Of a stretch of 64,000 bases of DNA, positions 37,933 through 46,821 are shown piece after piece. The notes beneath the pieces were generated by a model. The model made no database searches. It saw only the letters and a program-made list of their open reading frames with translations, and had not been told where the DNA came from. A program made the position numbers and the translations under genes. The stretch comes from Aquibacillus albus (GTDB lineage: Bacteria; Bacillota; Bacilli; Bacillales; Amphibacillaceae): the NCBI RefSeq assembly GCF_016908325.1, contig NZ_JAFBDR010000014.1:1-64000 (forward strand). Reading direction: 5' to 3'. Each line of letters opens with the position of its first letter. The stretch's first letter is position 1.

Positions 37933-39075
37933 TTGAAGAAAAATCATTTTTTACTTTTGATTGGATTGTTGTTTTCCATTGCGTTTGTATTGGGAGCATG
38001 TGGCGCTGCTGAGGAAGAGGATAATGCTAACAATGTAGATGAAACAGAAAATGGCAATGCTGAAGAAGGTGCAGATGAAGGAACTGATGAAGCAACGGAG
38101 ACGGCTGACTTTAGTGTAGCAATGGTTACAGATGTTGGTGGTGTAGACGATAAGTCATTTAACCAATCTGCTTGGGAAGGAATACAGGCATTTGGGGAAG
38201 AAAATGGTCTCTCTAAGGGCGAAGGTTTTGATTATGCACAATCTGATGCTGATGCAGATTATATGCCAAATTTAAATCGTTTAATACAGCAAGATTACAA
38301 CCTTATTTTTGGTATTGGTTATAAATTGGCCGATGCGTTAGGTCAAGTCGCTGGACAAAATCCAGACACGAATTTTGCTATTATTGACTCCGTAGTCGAA
38401 GGAGATAATGTTGCAAGTGTTACGTTTAAAGAACAACAAGGATCTTTCTTAGTTGGTGTGGCAGCAGCACTAAAAAGCGAGTCTGGACAAGTTGGTTTTG
38501 TAGGTGGAGAAGAAAGTGAATTAATTAAACGCTTTGAAATAGGATATCGTGCTGGGGTTGCAGCTGTAGATCCAGATATCGAAGTAGATGTTCAGTATGC
38601 AGATTCATTTGCTGCAATTGATAAAGGGAAAGCAATCGCTTCTGACATGTATAATGGTGGAATTGATGTTATTTACCATGCGTCTGGTGCAACAGGAAAC
38701 GGTGTTTTTGCTCAAGCTAAAGATATTAAAAACAGTGATCCAGATGCAAATGTTTGGGTGATTGGTGTTGACCGTGACCAATATGAGGAAGGACAAATTG
38801 GTGATACAAATGTAACGTTAACTTCTATGCTTAAGCGTGTCGATGTTGCTGTTCAAACAGTATCTCAACAAGCACTTGAAGGTGAATTTCCTGGCGGTGA
38901 ATTATTAGCACTAGGTATTGAGGACGATGCTGTTGGTGTCGCGAAGACAAACGAAGAGGCATATACAGATGAAATTGATTCAACTGTAGAGGAATGGAAG
39001 CAAAAAATTCTAGATGGAGAAGTTGAGGTTCCATCGACTGAAGAAGATCTAGCTTCTTATCTTGATTCTCTTTAA
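37933..39075 (+). CDS. BMP-family nucleoside-binding lipoprotein
   Basis: The extracellular substrate-binding component of a nucleoside importer, in the basic membrane protein/Med/PnrA family (NupN, TcsA-like). The 380-residue protein has a signal peptide with lipobox LGAC and acylated cysteine at 23, then an acidic linker (about 25-55). The core domain contains VAMVTDVGGVDDKSFNQSAWEGIQAF and IDSVVEGDNVASVTFKEQQGSFLVGVAAAL. I chose TTG 37933 because GGGGG lies 8 bases upstream; the ATG at 37918 overlaps that site. It has its own terminator, so it can be made in excess over the transporter genes. Confidence 0.92.
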   Translation: MKKNHFLLLIGLLFSIAFVLGACGAAEEEDNANNVDETENGNAEEGADEGTDEATETADFSVAMVTDVGGVDDKSFNQSAWEGIQAFGEENGLSKGEGFDYAQSDADADYMPNLNRLIQQDYNLIFGIGYKLADALGQVAGQNPDTNFAIIDSVVEGDNVASVTFKEQQGSFLVGVAAALKSESGQVGFVGGEESELIKRFEIGYRAGVAAVDPDIEVDVQYADSFAAIDKGKAIASDMYNGGIDVIYHASGATGNGVFAQAKDIKNSDPDANVWVIGVDRDQYEEGQIGDTNVTLTSMLKRVDVAVQTVSQQALEGEFPGGELLALGIEDDAVGVAKTNEEAYTDEIDSTVEEWKQKILDGEVEVPSTEEDLASYLDSL

Positions 39076-39083
39076 TTAAAATG

Positions 39084-39113
39084 AAAAGGCTAGATAAGCT
39101 CTAGCCTTTTTCT
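39084..39113 (+). terminator. terminator after the BMP lipoprotein gene
   Basis: AAAAGGCTAG (39084-39093) pairs perfectly with CTAGCCTTTT (39101-39110), followed by T. Partial read-through to the transporter genes would explain unequal dosage. Confidence 0.85.
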
Positions 39114-39285
39114 TCCATACATAATAGAGGATTGTCAAATGAAGAGTCTGTTCCGCCCTTTTCATTTGGCGATTTTCTTGTCAATACATTTTACAAATAA
39201 TACTAGGGATTCTTCTAAGCTTTTGGAGGAATACCTTTATCTTTCTAATCGAAATACTCAGTTTTCCGATTAAGGAGTGTAGACT

Positions 39286-40815
39286 TTGGATAATTATGTA
39301 ATAGAAATGCTAGGAATTCGAAAAGAATTTCCAGGAATAGTGGCAAATGACAATATAACCTTACAAGTAAAACAAGGTGAAATACATGCTTTGCTCGGTG
39401 AGAATGGTGCAGGTAAATCAACATTAATGAATGTTCTATTTGGATTATATCAGCCGGAAAAAGGAGAGATTCGTGTAAAGGGTGAAAAAGTTAATATAAC
39501 TGACCCTAATAAAGCTAATGATTTAGGAATTGGTATGGTTCACCAACACTTTATGTTAGTTGATACATTCACTGTCACTCAAAATATAATATTAGGAAGT
39601 GAACCAAAACAACTAGGGATTGTTGATCTTAAGAAAGCTGAAAAAGAAGTGGTCGACCTATCCGAACGTTATGGTTTAAAAGTTGATCCACAAGCGAAAA
39701 TTAAAGATATATCTGTTGGAATGCAGCAAAGAGTTGAGATTTTAAAAACATTATACCGTGGAGCAGAAGTGCTAATTCTTGATGAACCTACTGCCGTATT
39801 AACACCACAAGAGATAAAAGAATTAATTGGAATAATGAAGACCCTAATAAAAGAAGGAATCTCTATTATTCTTATTACCCATAAGCTAAAAGAGATTATG
39901 GAGGTTTGTGACCGTTGTACAGTTATTCGCAAAGGTGTTGGTATTGGTACGGTAAATGTTGAAGAAACAAATACGAATGAATTAGCTTCATTAATGGTAG
40001 GTAGAGAAATAAGCTTTAAAACGGAAAAGTCAGCCTCAAATCCTAAACAGACAGTATTAAGAGTAGATAATTTACGCGTAAAAGACTCTCGGAATGTTGA
40101 AATGGTAAAAGGATTAGATTTAGAAGTGAAAGCCGGAGAAATAATAGGAATTGCAGGTGTTGATGGTAATGGACAATCTGAATTAATTGAGGCAATCACT
40201 GGTTTAAGGAAAGCTGATGCTGGTTCGGTGTTTTTAAATGAAAAGAATATTACTAATTTACCACCTCGAAAAGTAACGGAATCTGGTGTCTCTCATATTC
40301 CACAGGATCGACATAAGTTTGGTCTTGTATTGGATTTTCCAATTGGTGAAAATATGGTGCTCCAAACCTATTACCAAAAACCATATGCAAATAGTGGGGT
40401 TTTATCCTATTCAAAAATATATCGTTATGCAAAATCGTTAATTGAACAATATGATGTTCGGACTCCGAGTGCCTATACAAAAGCACGGGCTCTTTCAGGA
40501 GGAAACCAACAAAAAGCAATTATTGCAAGAGAGGTAGATCGCTCACCCGATTTATTAATTGCAGCTCAGCCAACTAGAGGCTTAGATGTAGGAGCAATAG
40601 AGTTTATTCACAAAAAATTAATTGAAGAACGAGATAGTGGTAAAGCAATCTTACTTGTATCTTTTGAACTAGATGAAATATTAAATGTCAGTGATAAAAT
40701 TGCAGTTATGTTTGATGGAAAGATTGTGGCTATTGTTCGACCGCAAGAAACTAATGAACAAGAATTAGGATTGTTAATGGCAGGTAGCAGGAAAGAGAAA
40801 GTTGGTGAGTCCTGA
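39286..40815 (+). CDS. nupO: nucleoside ABC transporter, duplicated ATPase
   Basis: A 509-residue ATPase with two ABC domains, like YufO/NupO and sugar-type importers. The first domain has Walker A GENGAGKST and signature SVGMQQRVEILKTLYRGAEVLILDEPTAVL. The second has GVDGNGQSE, a divergent Walker A without the lysine, and the signature ALSGGNQQKAIIAREV followed by LLIAAQPTRGLDVGA, with Q where Walker B normally has E. So one ATP site is probably degenerate, as usual in this class. TTG start after AAGGAG. Overlaps the permease gene by one base. Confidence 0.92.
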   Translation: MDNYVIEMLGIRKEFPGIVANDNITLQVKQGEIHALLGENGAGKSTLMNVLFGLYQPEKGEIRVKGEKVNITDPNKANDLGIGMVHQHFMLVDTFTVTQNIILGSEPKQLGIVDLKKAEKEVVDLSERYGLKVDPQAKIKDISVGMQQRVEILKTLYRGAEVLILDEPTAVLTPQEIKELIGIMKTLIKEGISIILITHKLKEIMEVCDRCTVIRKGVGIGTVNVEETNTNELASLMVGREISFKTEKSASNPKQTVLRVDNLRVKDSRNVEMVKGLDLEVKAGEIIGIAGVDGNGQSELIEAITGLRKADAGSVFLNEKNITNLPPRKVTESGVSHIPQDRHKFGLVLDFPIGENMVLQTYYQKPYANSGVLSYSKIYRYAKSLIEQYDVRTPSAYTKARALSGGNQQKAIIAREVDRSPDLLIAAQPTRGLDVGAIEFIHKKLIEERDSGKAILLVSFELDEILNVSDKIAVMFDGKIVAIVRPQETNEQELGLLMAGSRKEKVGES

Positions 40816-41861
40816 TGTTTTCAAGTCGTATGTTTAATATTTTAGTTCCGGTTATTTCCGTCATATTAGGATTAATTGCTGGTGCGTTGATTATGCTTAT
40901 ATTTGGATATAACCCAATCTTAGGTTATCAAGCACTTTGGGATGGTGCATTTGGAAATGTATACTTTTTTGGTGAAACAGTTCGTCAAGTAACACCATAC
41001 ATCTTTACAGGTCTTGCTGTTGCTTTTGCTTTTCGAAGCGGGTTGTTTAATATTGGTGCTGAGGGTCAAGTTATTATTGGGTGGTTAGCGTCTGTTTGGA
41101 TAGGTACTTCACTCCATGCTCCGATGATTATTCATCTACCAATAACCATTATTGGAGCTGCCTTGGCTGGCGCTTTATGGGGATTTCTTCCAGGTTTATT
41201 AAAAGCAAGGTTAGGAGTTCATGAAGTTATTGTTACGATTATGATGAATTATATTGCTTTACATGTTTCAAATGCAATGATAAGGAATGTGTTGACTGAT
41301 GGTAGCGATTCTACAGAAAAAGTGGCGGAATCAGCTTTACTTTCTTCAGACTGGTTAATGGAAATAACGGGATATTCTAGATTGCACTATGGTATTTTAA
41401 TTGCATTTCTTGCAGCATTCATCATGTGGTTTTTGTTAGAAAAAACAACAATTGGATATGAGCTTAGATCCGTTGGGTTTAATCGACACGCATCAGAATA
41501 TGCTGGAATGAGTGTAGGAAAAAATATTATTTTAGCAATGGTTATATCTGGAGCATTTGCAGGTCTTGCAGGTGCAATGGAAGGCTTAGGTACATTTGGA
41601 TATATGCCAACTAACTCATCCTTCACGAATTTGGGTTTTGACGGAATCGCAGTCGCATTACTTGGAGGTAATACCGCAATAGGGTCTGTGATTGCTGCCT
41701 TCTTATTTGGTGTATTAAAAATAGGATCCTTAAATATGCCGACAACTGCTGGAGTACCTGGGGAGCTAGTTGAAATTGTTATTGCTCTAATTATCTTTTT
41801 TGTGGCATCAAGCTATATTATTAGATGGGTAATTTTACGATTCAAGAAGGAGGGAAAATAA
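40815..41861 (+). CDS. nupP: nucleoside ABC transporter permease 1
   Basis: A 348-residue membrane protein with about nine hydrophobic segments, of the branched-chain/sugar permease superfamily (YufP/NupP). Family motifs include FRSGLFNIGAEGQVIIGW and HEVIVTIMMNYIALH. The C-terminal FDGIAVALLGGNTAIGSVIAAFLFGVLKIGSLNM is conserved. It begins in the stop of the ATPase gene and is followed by its partner permease one base later, so the four proteins form one importer. Confidence 0.92.
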   Translation: MFSSRMFNILVPVISVILGLIAGALIMLIFGYNPILGYQALWDGAFGNVYFFGETVRQVTPYIFTGLAVAFAFRSGLFNIGAEGQVIIGWLASVWIGTSLHAPMIIHLPITIIGAALAGALWGFLPGLLKARLGVHEVIVTIMMNYIALHVSNAMIRNVLTDGSDSTEKVAESALLSSDWLMEITGYSRLHYGILIAFLAAFIMWFLLEKTTIGYELRSVGFNRHASEYAGMSVGKNIILAMVISGAFAGLAGAMEGLGTFGYMPTNSSFTNLGFDGIAVALLGGNTAIGSVIAAFLFGVLKIGSLNMPTTAGVPGELVEIVIALIIFFVASSYIIRWVILRFKKEGK

Positions 41862-41862
41862 A

Positions 41863-42822
41863 ATGGCATTTATTGAAGCTTTACAATCAATTATTCCAAT
41901 TGCATTGTTTTTTTCCGCTCCTTTAATTTTTACTGCTCTTGGCGGTGTTTTTAGTGAACGTTCAGGAGTAGTAAATATAGGGTTAGAAGGTTTAATGGTA
42001 ATGGGAGCATTTGTTGGAGTTGTCTTCAACCTCACATTTGCTAATGTTTTTGGGACTTTTACACCTTGGCTATCTATGATTGTTGCTTGTATTGTATCCG
42101 CATTGTTTTCGTTAGTACATGCTGTTGCATCAGTAACCTTTCGTGCCGACCAAGTCGTAAGTGGAGTAGCCATAAACTTTTTAGCGCTTGGTTTAGGTGT
42201 ATTTTTAACAAAACAGTGGTATGGCAAAGGACAAACAGATATGGTTAGCCAACCATTTTATTCAAAATCGATCCCTTTTCTTTCGGACATCCCTTTTTTG
42301 GGGCCAATATTTTTTAAAGGAATATACTATACTTCCTATTTGGCAATTGTATTAGCATTTGTTGCATGGTTTATCTTATATCATACGTCTTTTGGATTAA
42401 GGCTACGATCTGTAGGTGAACATCCAATGGCTGCTGATACGAATGGAATAAACGTGTATCTAATGCGTTATGTTGCGGTCATGATCTCCGGAGCTTTGGG
42501 TGGATTGGGCGGTTCTGTATTTGCATTAACGATTTCCTTTAATTTCTCTCAATCAACCATTGTAGGTCAAGGGTTTATGTCATTAGCTGCAGTAATTTTT
42601 GGAAAATGGCATCCATTAGGGGCAATGGGGGCAGCATTATTCTTTGGATTTGCACAAAGTCTTAGTGTAATAAGCTCTGGCATTCCATTGTTAGCTGACG
42701 TACCGAAAGTGTATTTGACAATTGCTCCCTATGTACTAACAATTCTTGCCTTAGCAGGCTTTATTGGTAGAGCAGAAGCACCAAAATCAATTGGGAAACC
42801 ATATATCAAGGGTACACGTTAA
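41863..42822 (+). CDS. nupQ: nucleoside ABC transporter permease 2
   Basis: The 319-residue second permease (YufQ/NupQ), with about eight membrane segments. Motifs are IFTALGGVFSERSGVVNIGLEGLMVMGAF, FRADQVVSGVAINFLALGLGVF and RSVGEHPMAADTNGINV. AAGGAGGGAAA precedes the ATG. A strong terminator at 42854 ends the unit. Substrate is most likely guanosine or other nucleosides, by homology only. Confidence 0.92.
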   Translation: MAFIEALQSIIPIALFFSAPLIFTALGGVFSERSGVVNIGLEGLMVMGAFVGVVFNLTFANVFGTFTPWLSMIVACIVSALFSLVHAVASVTFRADQVVSGVAINFLALGLGVFLTKQWYGKGQTDMVSQPFYSKSIPFLSDIPFLGPIFFKGIYYTSYLAIVLAFVAWFILYHTSFGLRLRSVGEHPMAADTNGINVYLMRYVAVMISGALGGLGGSVFALTISFNFSQSTIVGQGFMSLAAVIFGKWHPLGAMGAALFFGFAQSLSVISSGIPLLADVPKVYLTIAPYVLTILALAGFIGRAEAPKSIGKPYIKGTR

Positions 42823-42853
42823 TTGTTATTAAAATATTTGGATAAATTCGACA

Positions 42854-42884
42854 AAACCTGGTAATTGTTACCGGGTTTTTTTTT
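42854..42884 (+). terminator. terminator after the nucleoside transporter operon
   Basis: AAACCTGGTAA pairs with TTACCGGGTTT (one G-U pair) around TTG, followed by nine T. Confidence 0.92.
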
Positions 42885-43003
42885 CGGTATACTGTCATAA
42901 GGAGAAAGTAATCTAAATAGGGATGTAATCATATCTTCTTTAGGGATAGAGATACTTATTTATTGAAAAGCTATACATAATATGAAGTAGGGAGGCTTAT
43001 GTA

Positions 43004-44290
43004 ATGAACTCAATTCGTGAAAGAAAAATCACCGATAATGGATATAACTTGCACGTTATTCAAAGTAAGAAGTATAAAACAATCAATATAGTACTAAAGT
43101 TTAAGGCGCCTTTAGAAAGGGAGTCTATAACGCAAAGAGCATTACTACCATATATATTACAGCAAGGAACGAATCAACATCCTACTGCTCGAGCACTTCG
43201 AACTGCACTTGATGACTTGTATGGTGCAGTATTGAGTATTGATAGCTCGAAAAAGGGTGAAAATCATGTTTTAACTGTTCGGATGGAAGTTGCAAATCAG
43301 TCTTACTTAAGTTCTAGCCAAAACATTTTTAACGAAGCGCTACAATTACTTAATCAAATCATTTTTCATCCCAAAACAAATGGGGAACAGTTTGATCAGA
43401 AAATAGTTGCCCGTGAAAAACAAACGTTGAAGCAAAAGATCAACTCTATTATTGATGATAAAATGAGTTATGCGAACATGAGGTTAATTGATGAAATGTG
43501 TAAAGATGAACCGTATCGCCTTCATGTTCATGGTTACTTAGAAGATCTTGACCCAATAAATGAAAGAAGTTTGTACGAGTATTACCAAGACATGCTGGTA
43601 CATGATCAACTAGATATTTATGTTTTAGGTGACCTAGAAGAACAAAGTATTGAAAAGGAAATAGCGAATTATTTTGCAAGAGAGTACAAATCAAATAATA
43701 GGGAACAGGCAGTTCAAAAAAAACAAATAAAAAAATTAAACGAAGTAACAGAAGAGCAGAACATCCAACAAGGAAAACTGCATTTAGGATTTCGAACGAA
43801 TATAAATTTTAATGATCCAGATTATTTTGCTCTTCAAGTATTCAATGGTATCTTTGGTGGTTTTCCAAGCTCTAAGCTGTTTATGAATGTACGAGAAAAG
43901 CATAGTTTGGCTTATTATGCTGCATCCAGATATGAGAGTCATAAAGGGTTATTGTTTGTATTTAGTGGGATAGATCCAAATAACTTCTCAAAGGCAAAAG
44001 ATATTATTCTAGAACAAATGGATGAAATGAAAAAAGGTGAATTTACAGATGACCAAGTAGAAGAAACAAAGAATATGGTTATTAACCAATTGCTAGAAAC
44101 GATGGATAATTCCCAAGGATTAATTGAAGTACTATATCACCAAGTATTAGCCGAAAACAATATAACACCGGATGAAGTAATCGATGGAATCAAACGTGTA
44201 CAAAAAGATGATCTTCTTAGGGTAGGAAATAAGCTGGAGTTAGATACCATTTATTTCCTTACGAGTAAGGGAGGTAGTAACAATGAATAA
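43004..44290 (+). CDS. ymfF: YmfF, M16-family peptidase subunit lacking the zinc motif
   Basis: A 428-residue M16-fold protein. Where active members have HxxEH this one reads RALLPYILQQGT (about residues 45-56), so the N-terminal zinc site is missing. The later R/Y segment FPSSKLFMNVREKHSLAYYAASRYES is kept. M16 enzymes often work as an active/inactive pair, and the neighbour YmfH has the zinc motif, so YmfF is probably its partner subunit. AGGGAGGC precedes the ATG. It overlaps ymfH by 8 bases. Confidence 0.9.
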   Translation: MNSIRERKITDNGYNLHVIQSKKYKTINIVLKFKAPLERESITQRALLPYILQQGTNQHPTARALRTALDDLYGAVLSIDSSKKGENHVLTVRMEVANQSYLSSSQNIFNEALQLLNQIIFHPKTNGEQFDQKIVAREKQTLKQKINSIIDDKMSYANMRLIDEMCKDEPYRLHVHGYLEDLDPINERSLYEYYQDMLVHDQLDIYVLGDLEEQSIEKEIANYFAREYKSNNREQAVQKKQIKKLNEVTEEQNIQQGKLHLGFRTNINFNDPDYFALQVFNGIFGGFPSSKLFMNVREKHSLAYYAASRYESHKGLLFVFSGIDPNNFSKAKDIILEQMDEMKKGEFTDDQVEETKNMVINQLLETMDNSQGLIEVLYHQVLAENNITPDEVIDGIKRVQKDDLLRVGNKLELDTIYFLTSKGGSNNE

Positions 44291-45572
44291 AAAGTATTAT
44301 GAGCAATTAAAAGAGACAATTTATGCTGATACACTTAATAATGGACTTAAAGTATTTCTACTTCCAAAGAGGGAAATGGCAAAGACATTTGGTATCTTTT
44401 CCACCGATTATGGCTCCATTGATCAAAGTTTCGTTCCAATAGATAAAGATGAATTAATTACAGTACCAGATGGGATAGCTCATTTTCTGGAACATAAATT
44501 ATTTGAAAAAGAAGACCGAGATGTTTTTCAAGACTTTACAAAGCGAGGGGCGTCTGCGAATGCTTTTACCTCATTTACAAAAACAGCCTATTTATTTTCT
44601 TCTACAAATCAAATTGAAGAAAATGTTAAAACCTTATTGGATTTTGTCCAAGACCCCTATTTTTCGGAACATTCTGTTGAAAAGGAAAAGGGTATTATAG
44701 GACAAGAAATTCGTATGTATGACGATCAGCCTGATTGGAGAGCGTTTTTTGGAACCATTCAAAGTTTATATCATAACCACCCTGTTCAAAAGGATATTGC
44801 TGGAACAGTTGAATCCATTGAAGAAATAACAAAAGATGATTTATATACTTGTTACAATACATTTTATCATCCAGCCAATATGACATTATTTGTAGCGGGA
44901 AACTTTGAACCAGAATCAATGATGAAGTTAATTATAGAGAACCAGAACAATAAAGATTTCTCAGCTCTTTCTGAAATTAAACGGTCATTTCCGGAAGAAC
45001 CATTACACGTTGCTAAGAAGAAGCACGTAATTGAGATGCCTGTTTCTGTATCTAAGTGCATGATAGGAATAAAAGAAGATATGACCTTTGAGAATATGGA
45101 TGATTTCTTGAGAAAAGATTTGCTTACCGATATGCTATTGGATCAGTTCTTCTCAAAAAGTGGGGAATTTTACCAAGAGCTTTATGAAAAAGATTTAATT
45201 GACAACAGCTTTGGTTTTGAGAGTAATTTAGAAAAAGGCTTTGGATTTTCCATCATTGGTGGAAATACTGCAAAACCTGATGAATTGGCGGAAACAATCA
45301 AGAGTATGCTCGGAAAGCTTAAAGACTTATCATTAAATAAAGAAGATTTTGAACGAGTCAAACGAAAAAAAATAGGTCAATTTCTACGTTCCATGAACTC
45401 TTTAGAGTTTATTTCCAACCAATTTACTCATTATAATTTGTTAGGAATTGATTTATTTGAAGTACTGCCATTTATTGAGTCGCTTACTGTAGATCAAGCA
45501 AATGAATTTTTACAGTCATGGATTGATGAGGAACGTATAGCTGTTTGTCAAATCATTCCTTCCCAAGGGTGA
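44283..45572 (+). CDS. ymfH: YmfH, M16-family zinc peptidase
   Basis: A 429-residue zinc protease of the pitrilysin/MPP family. The inverted motif HFLEH is at about 66-70 (IAHFLEHKLFEKED), with the further glutamate in IIGQEIRMYDD. The C-terminal half contains SGEFYQELYEKDLIDNSFGFES. AAGGGAGGTAGT lies before the ATG, which falls within the end of ymfF. The two probably form a complex. In relatives an ymfFGHI cluster is linked to peptide or antibiotic processing; here the substrate is unknown. Confidence 0.93.
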   Translation: MNKKYYEQLKETIYADTLNNGLKVFLLPKREMAKTFGIFSTDYGSIDQSFVPIDKDELITVPDGIAHFLEHKLFEKEDRDVFQDFTKRGASANAFTSFTKTAYLFSSTNQIEENVKTLLDFVQDPYFSEHSVEKEKGIIGQEIRMYDDQPDWRAFFGTIQSLYHNHPVQKDIAGTVESIEEITKDDLYTCYNTFYHPANMTLFVAGNFEPESMMKLIIENQNNKDFSALSEIKRSFPEEPLHVAKKKHVIEMPVSVSKCMIGIKEDMTFENMDDFLRKDLLTDMLLDQFFSKSGEFYQELYEKDLIDNSFGFESNLEKGFGFSIIGGNTAKPDELAETIKSMLGKLKDLSLNKEDFERVKRKKIGQFLRSMNSLEFISNQFTHYNLLGIDLFEVLPFIESLTVDQANEFLQSWIDEERIAVCQIIPSQG

Positions 45573-45577
45573 ATCGT

Positions 45578-46294
45578 ATGAAACGAAATTGTCTGGTTAT
45601 TGGGGCAAGTGGTGATATCGGTGTTGCTATAGCAAAAAGGTTAGCATCAGATGGTTATCAGTTGTTGTTACATTATCATGAAAATAAAAAAGTCCTTCAT
45701 CAATTGATGAAACAACTCCCAGATGACGCAGTCCTTGGCATGTTAAAAGGAAACCTGAGTACAAGTAAAGGGATTCATGACTTTTTGCAAATGATTAGTT
45801 TTCCAATTAATAATGTTGTTTTTGCAAGTGGTACCACTACTTTTGGACTGTTACAAGATGTTTCTGAGAATGAAATGGATGTGATGTTCCATTTACATGT
45901 AAAAACACCTTGGATGATTTCTAAGCATCTATTACCTGATATGATAAGACAAAAATATGGAAATATAATAGTCATTTCTTCCATTTGGGGAGAAAAGGGT
46001 GCTAGTTGTGAAGTTATTTATTCCTCCGTTAAGGGTGCTCAAAATAGCTTTGTGAAATCGTTAGCGAAAGAGCTTGCACATAGTGGGGTTTCTGTTAATG
46101 GTGTTAGTCCTGGCTTCATTGAGACAAAAATGAATGAAAATTTTACCACAGAAGAAAAAGCAGATATTTTTAGCGAAATACCAATGAAGAGAGCAGGAGA
46201 AGCTACCGATGTTGCTCATGTTGTTTCTTTCCTATTAGATGAACGAACTTCTTATGTTCAAGGAGAGATTATTCAGGTAACTGGTGGCTGGTAA
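45578..46294 (+). CDS. ymfI: YmfI, short-chain dehydrogenase/reductase
   Basis: A 238-residue SDR (FabG-like). The NAD(P) loop VIGASGDIGVAIA is near the start (about 6-18), and FASGTT stands for the NNAG motif. The catalytic set is Ser in VISSIWG, Tyr in VIYSSVKGAQNSF (YxxxK) and its lysine. AAGGGTGA overlapping the ymfH stop is the ribosome site for ATG 45578; 11 upstream codons overlap ymfH. The substrate is unknown; its link to the two M16 proteins is positional. Confidence 0.92.
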   Translation: MKRNCLVIGASGDIGVAIAKRLASDGYQLLLHYHENKKVLHQLMKQLPDDAVLGMLKGNLSTSKGIHDFLQMISFPINNVVFASGTTTFGLLQDVSENEMDVMFHLHVKTPWMISKHLLPDMIRQKYGNIIVISSIWGEKGASCEVIYSSVKGAQNSFVKSLAKELAHSGVSVNGVSPGFIETKMNENFTTEEKADIFSEIPMKRAGEATDVAHVVSFLLDERTSYVQGEIIQVTGGW

Positions 46295-46385
46295 TACAAC
46301 TTAATTTTGTATCCCTTCTTCATGTATAAACTTCTCAATATTTCAAATGCTATCAATGTAAGCTGAATGAAGGAGGAATATAATT

Positions 46386-46646
46386 ATGTCTGTTCTTGAT
46401 AATTTTGAATCATGGAAAGATTTCCTTGGCGATCGTCTTCACCAAGCACAAGGCCAAGGGATGAATCAACAAGCAATTTCTGATGTAGCTTATGATATTG
46501 GTAGTTATCTTGCTAACCAAGTCGATGCTAAAAACGACCAAGAAGCAGTGTTAAGAGACATGTGGAATGCTGCTAGCCAAGACGAACAACATGCACTCGC
46601 AAATATAATGGTAAAGCTAGTTCAAAATGAAGGAACAGGAAGATAA
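46386..46646 (+). CDS. ymfJ: YmfJ, DUF3243 protein
   Basis: A soluble 86-residue protein of DUF3243 with no known function. Recognisable by MSVLDNFESWKDFLGDRLHQAQGQGMNQQAISDVAYDIGSYLANQVD and the C-terminal EQHALANIMVKLVQN. GAAGGAGGAA precedes the ATG. It has its own terminator and sits in the ymfI-ymfJ-ymfK order of B. subtilis. Confidence 0.9.
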   Translation: MSVLDNFESWKDFLGDRLHQAQGQGMNQQAISDVAYDIGSYLANQVDAKNDQEAVLRDMWNAASQDEQHALANIMVKLVQNEGTGR

Positions 46647-46659
46647 TCACTAGAAATAC

Positions 46660-46690
46660 AAAAGCCCTTGTGAAGCAAGGGCTTTTGTTA
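46660..46690 (+). terminator. terminator after ymfJ
   Basis: AAAAGCCCTTG pairs perfectly with CAAGGGCTTTT around a five-base loop, then TGTTA. The CCCTTG core is again shared with other terminators here. Confidence 0.88.
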
Positions 46691-46821
46691 CGGAAAAAAA
46701 TTTGTCATTTTTCGATAAATTTCACATGATGGATATAAATGCCTTTTCTAATGGGGAAAAATCATTTATGATAATAGTAATGAGGGAGAAATTTTAACCC
46801 TGTATTTGAAGGAGTTTCGTT

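Noticed and set aside
39286-42822. Ribose or other sugar ABC importer
   Set aside because: The adjacent BMP-type lipoprotein and the permease motifs fit the nucleoside (NupNOPQ-like) group better than sugar importers.
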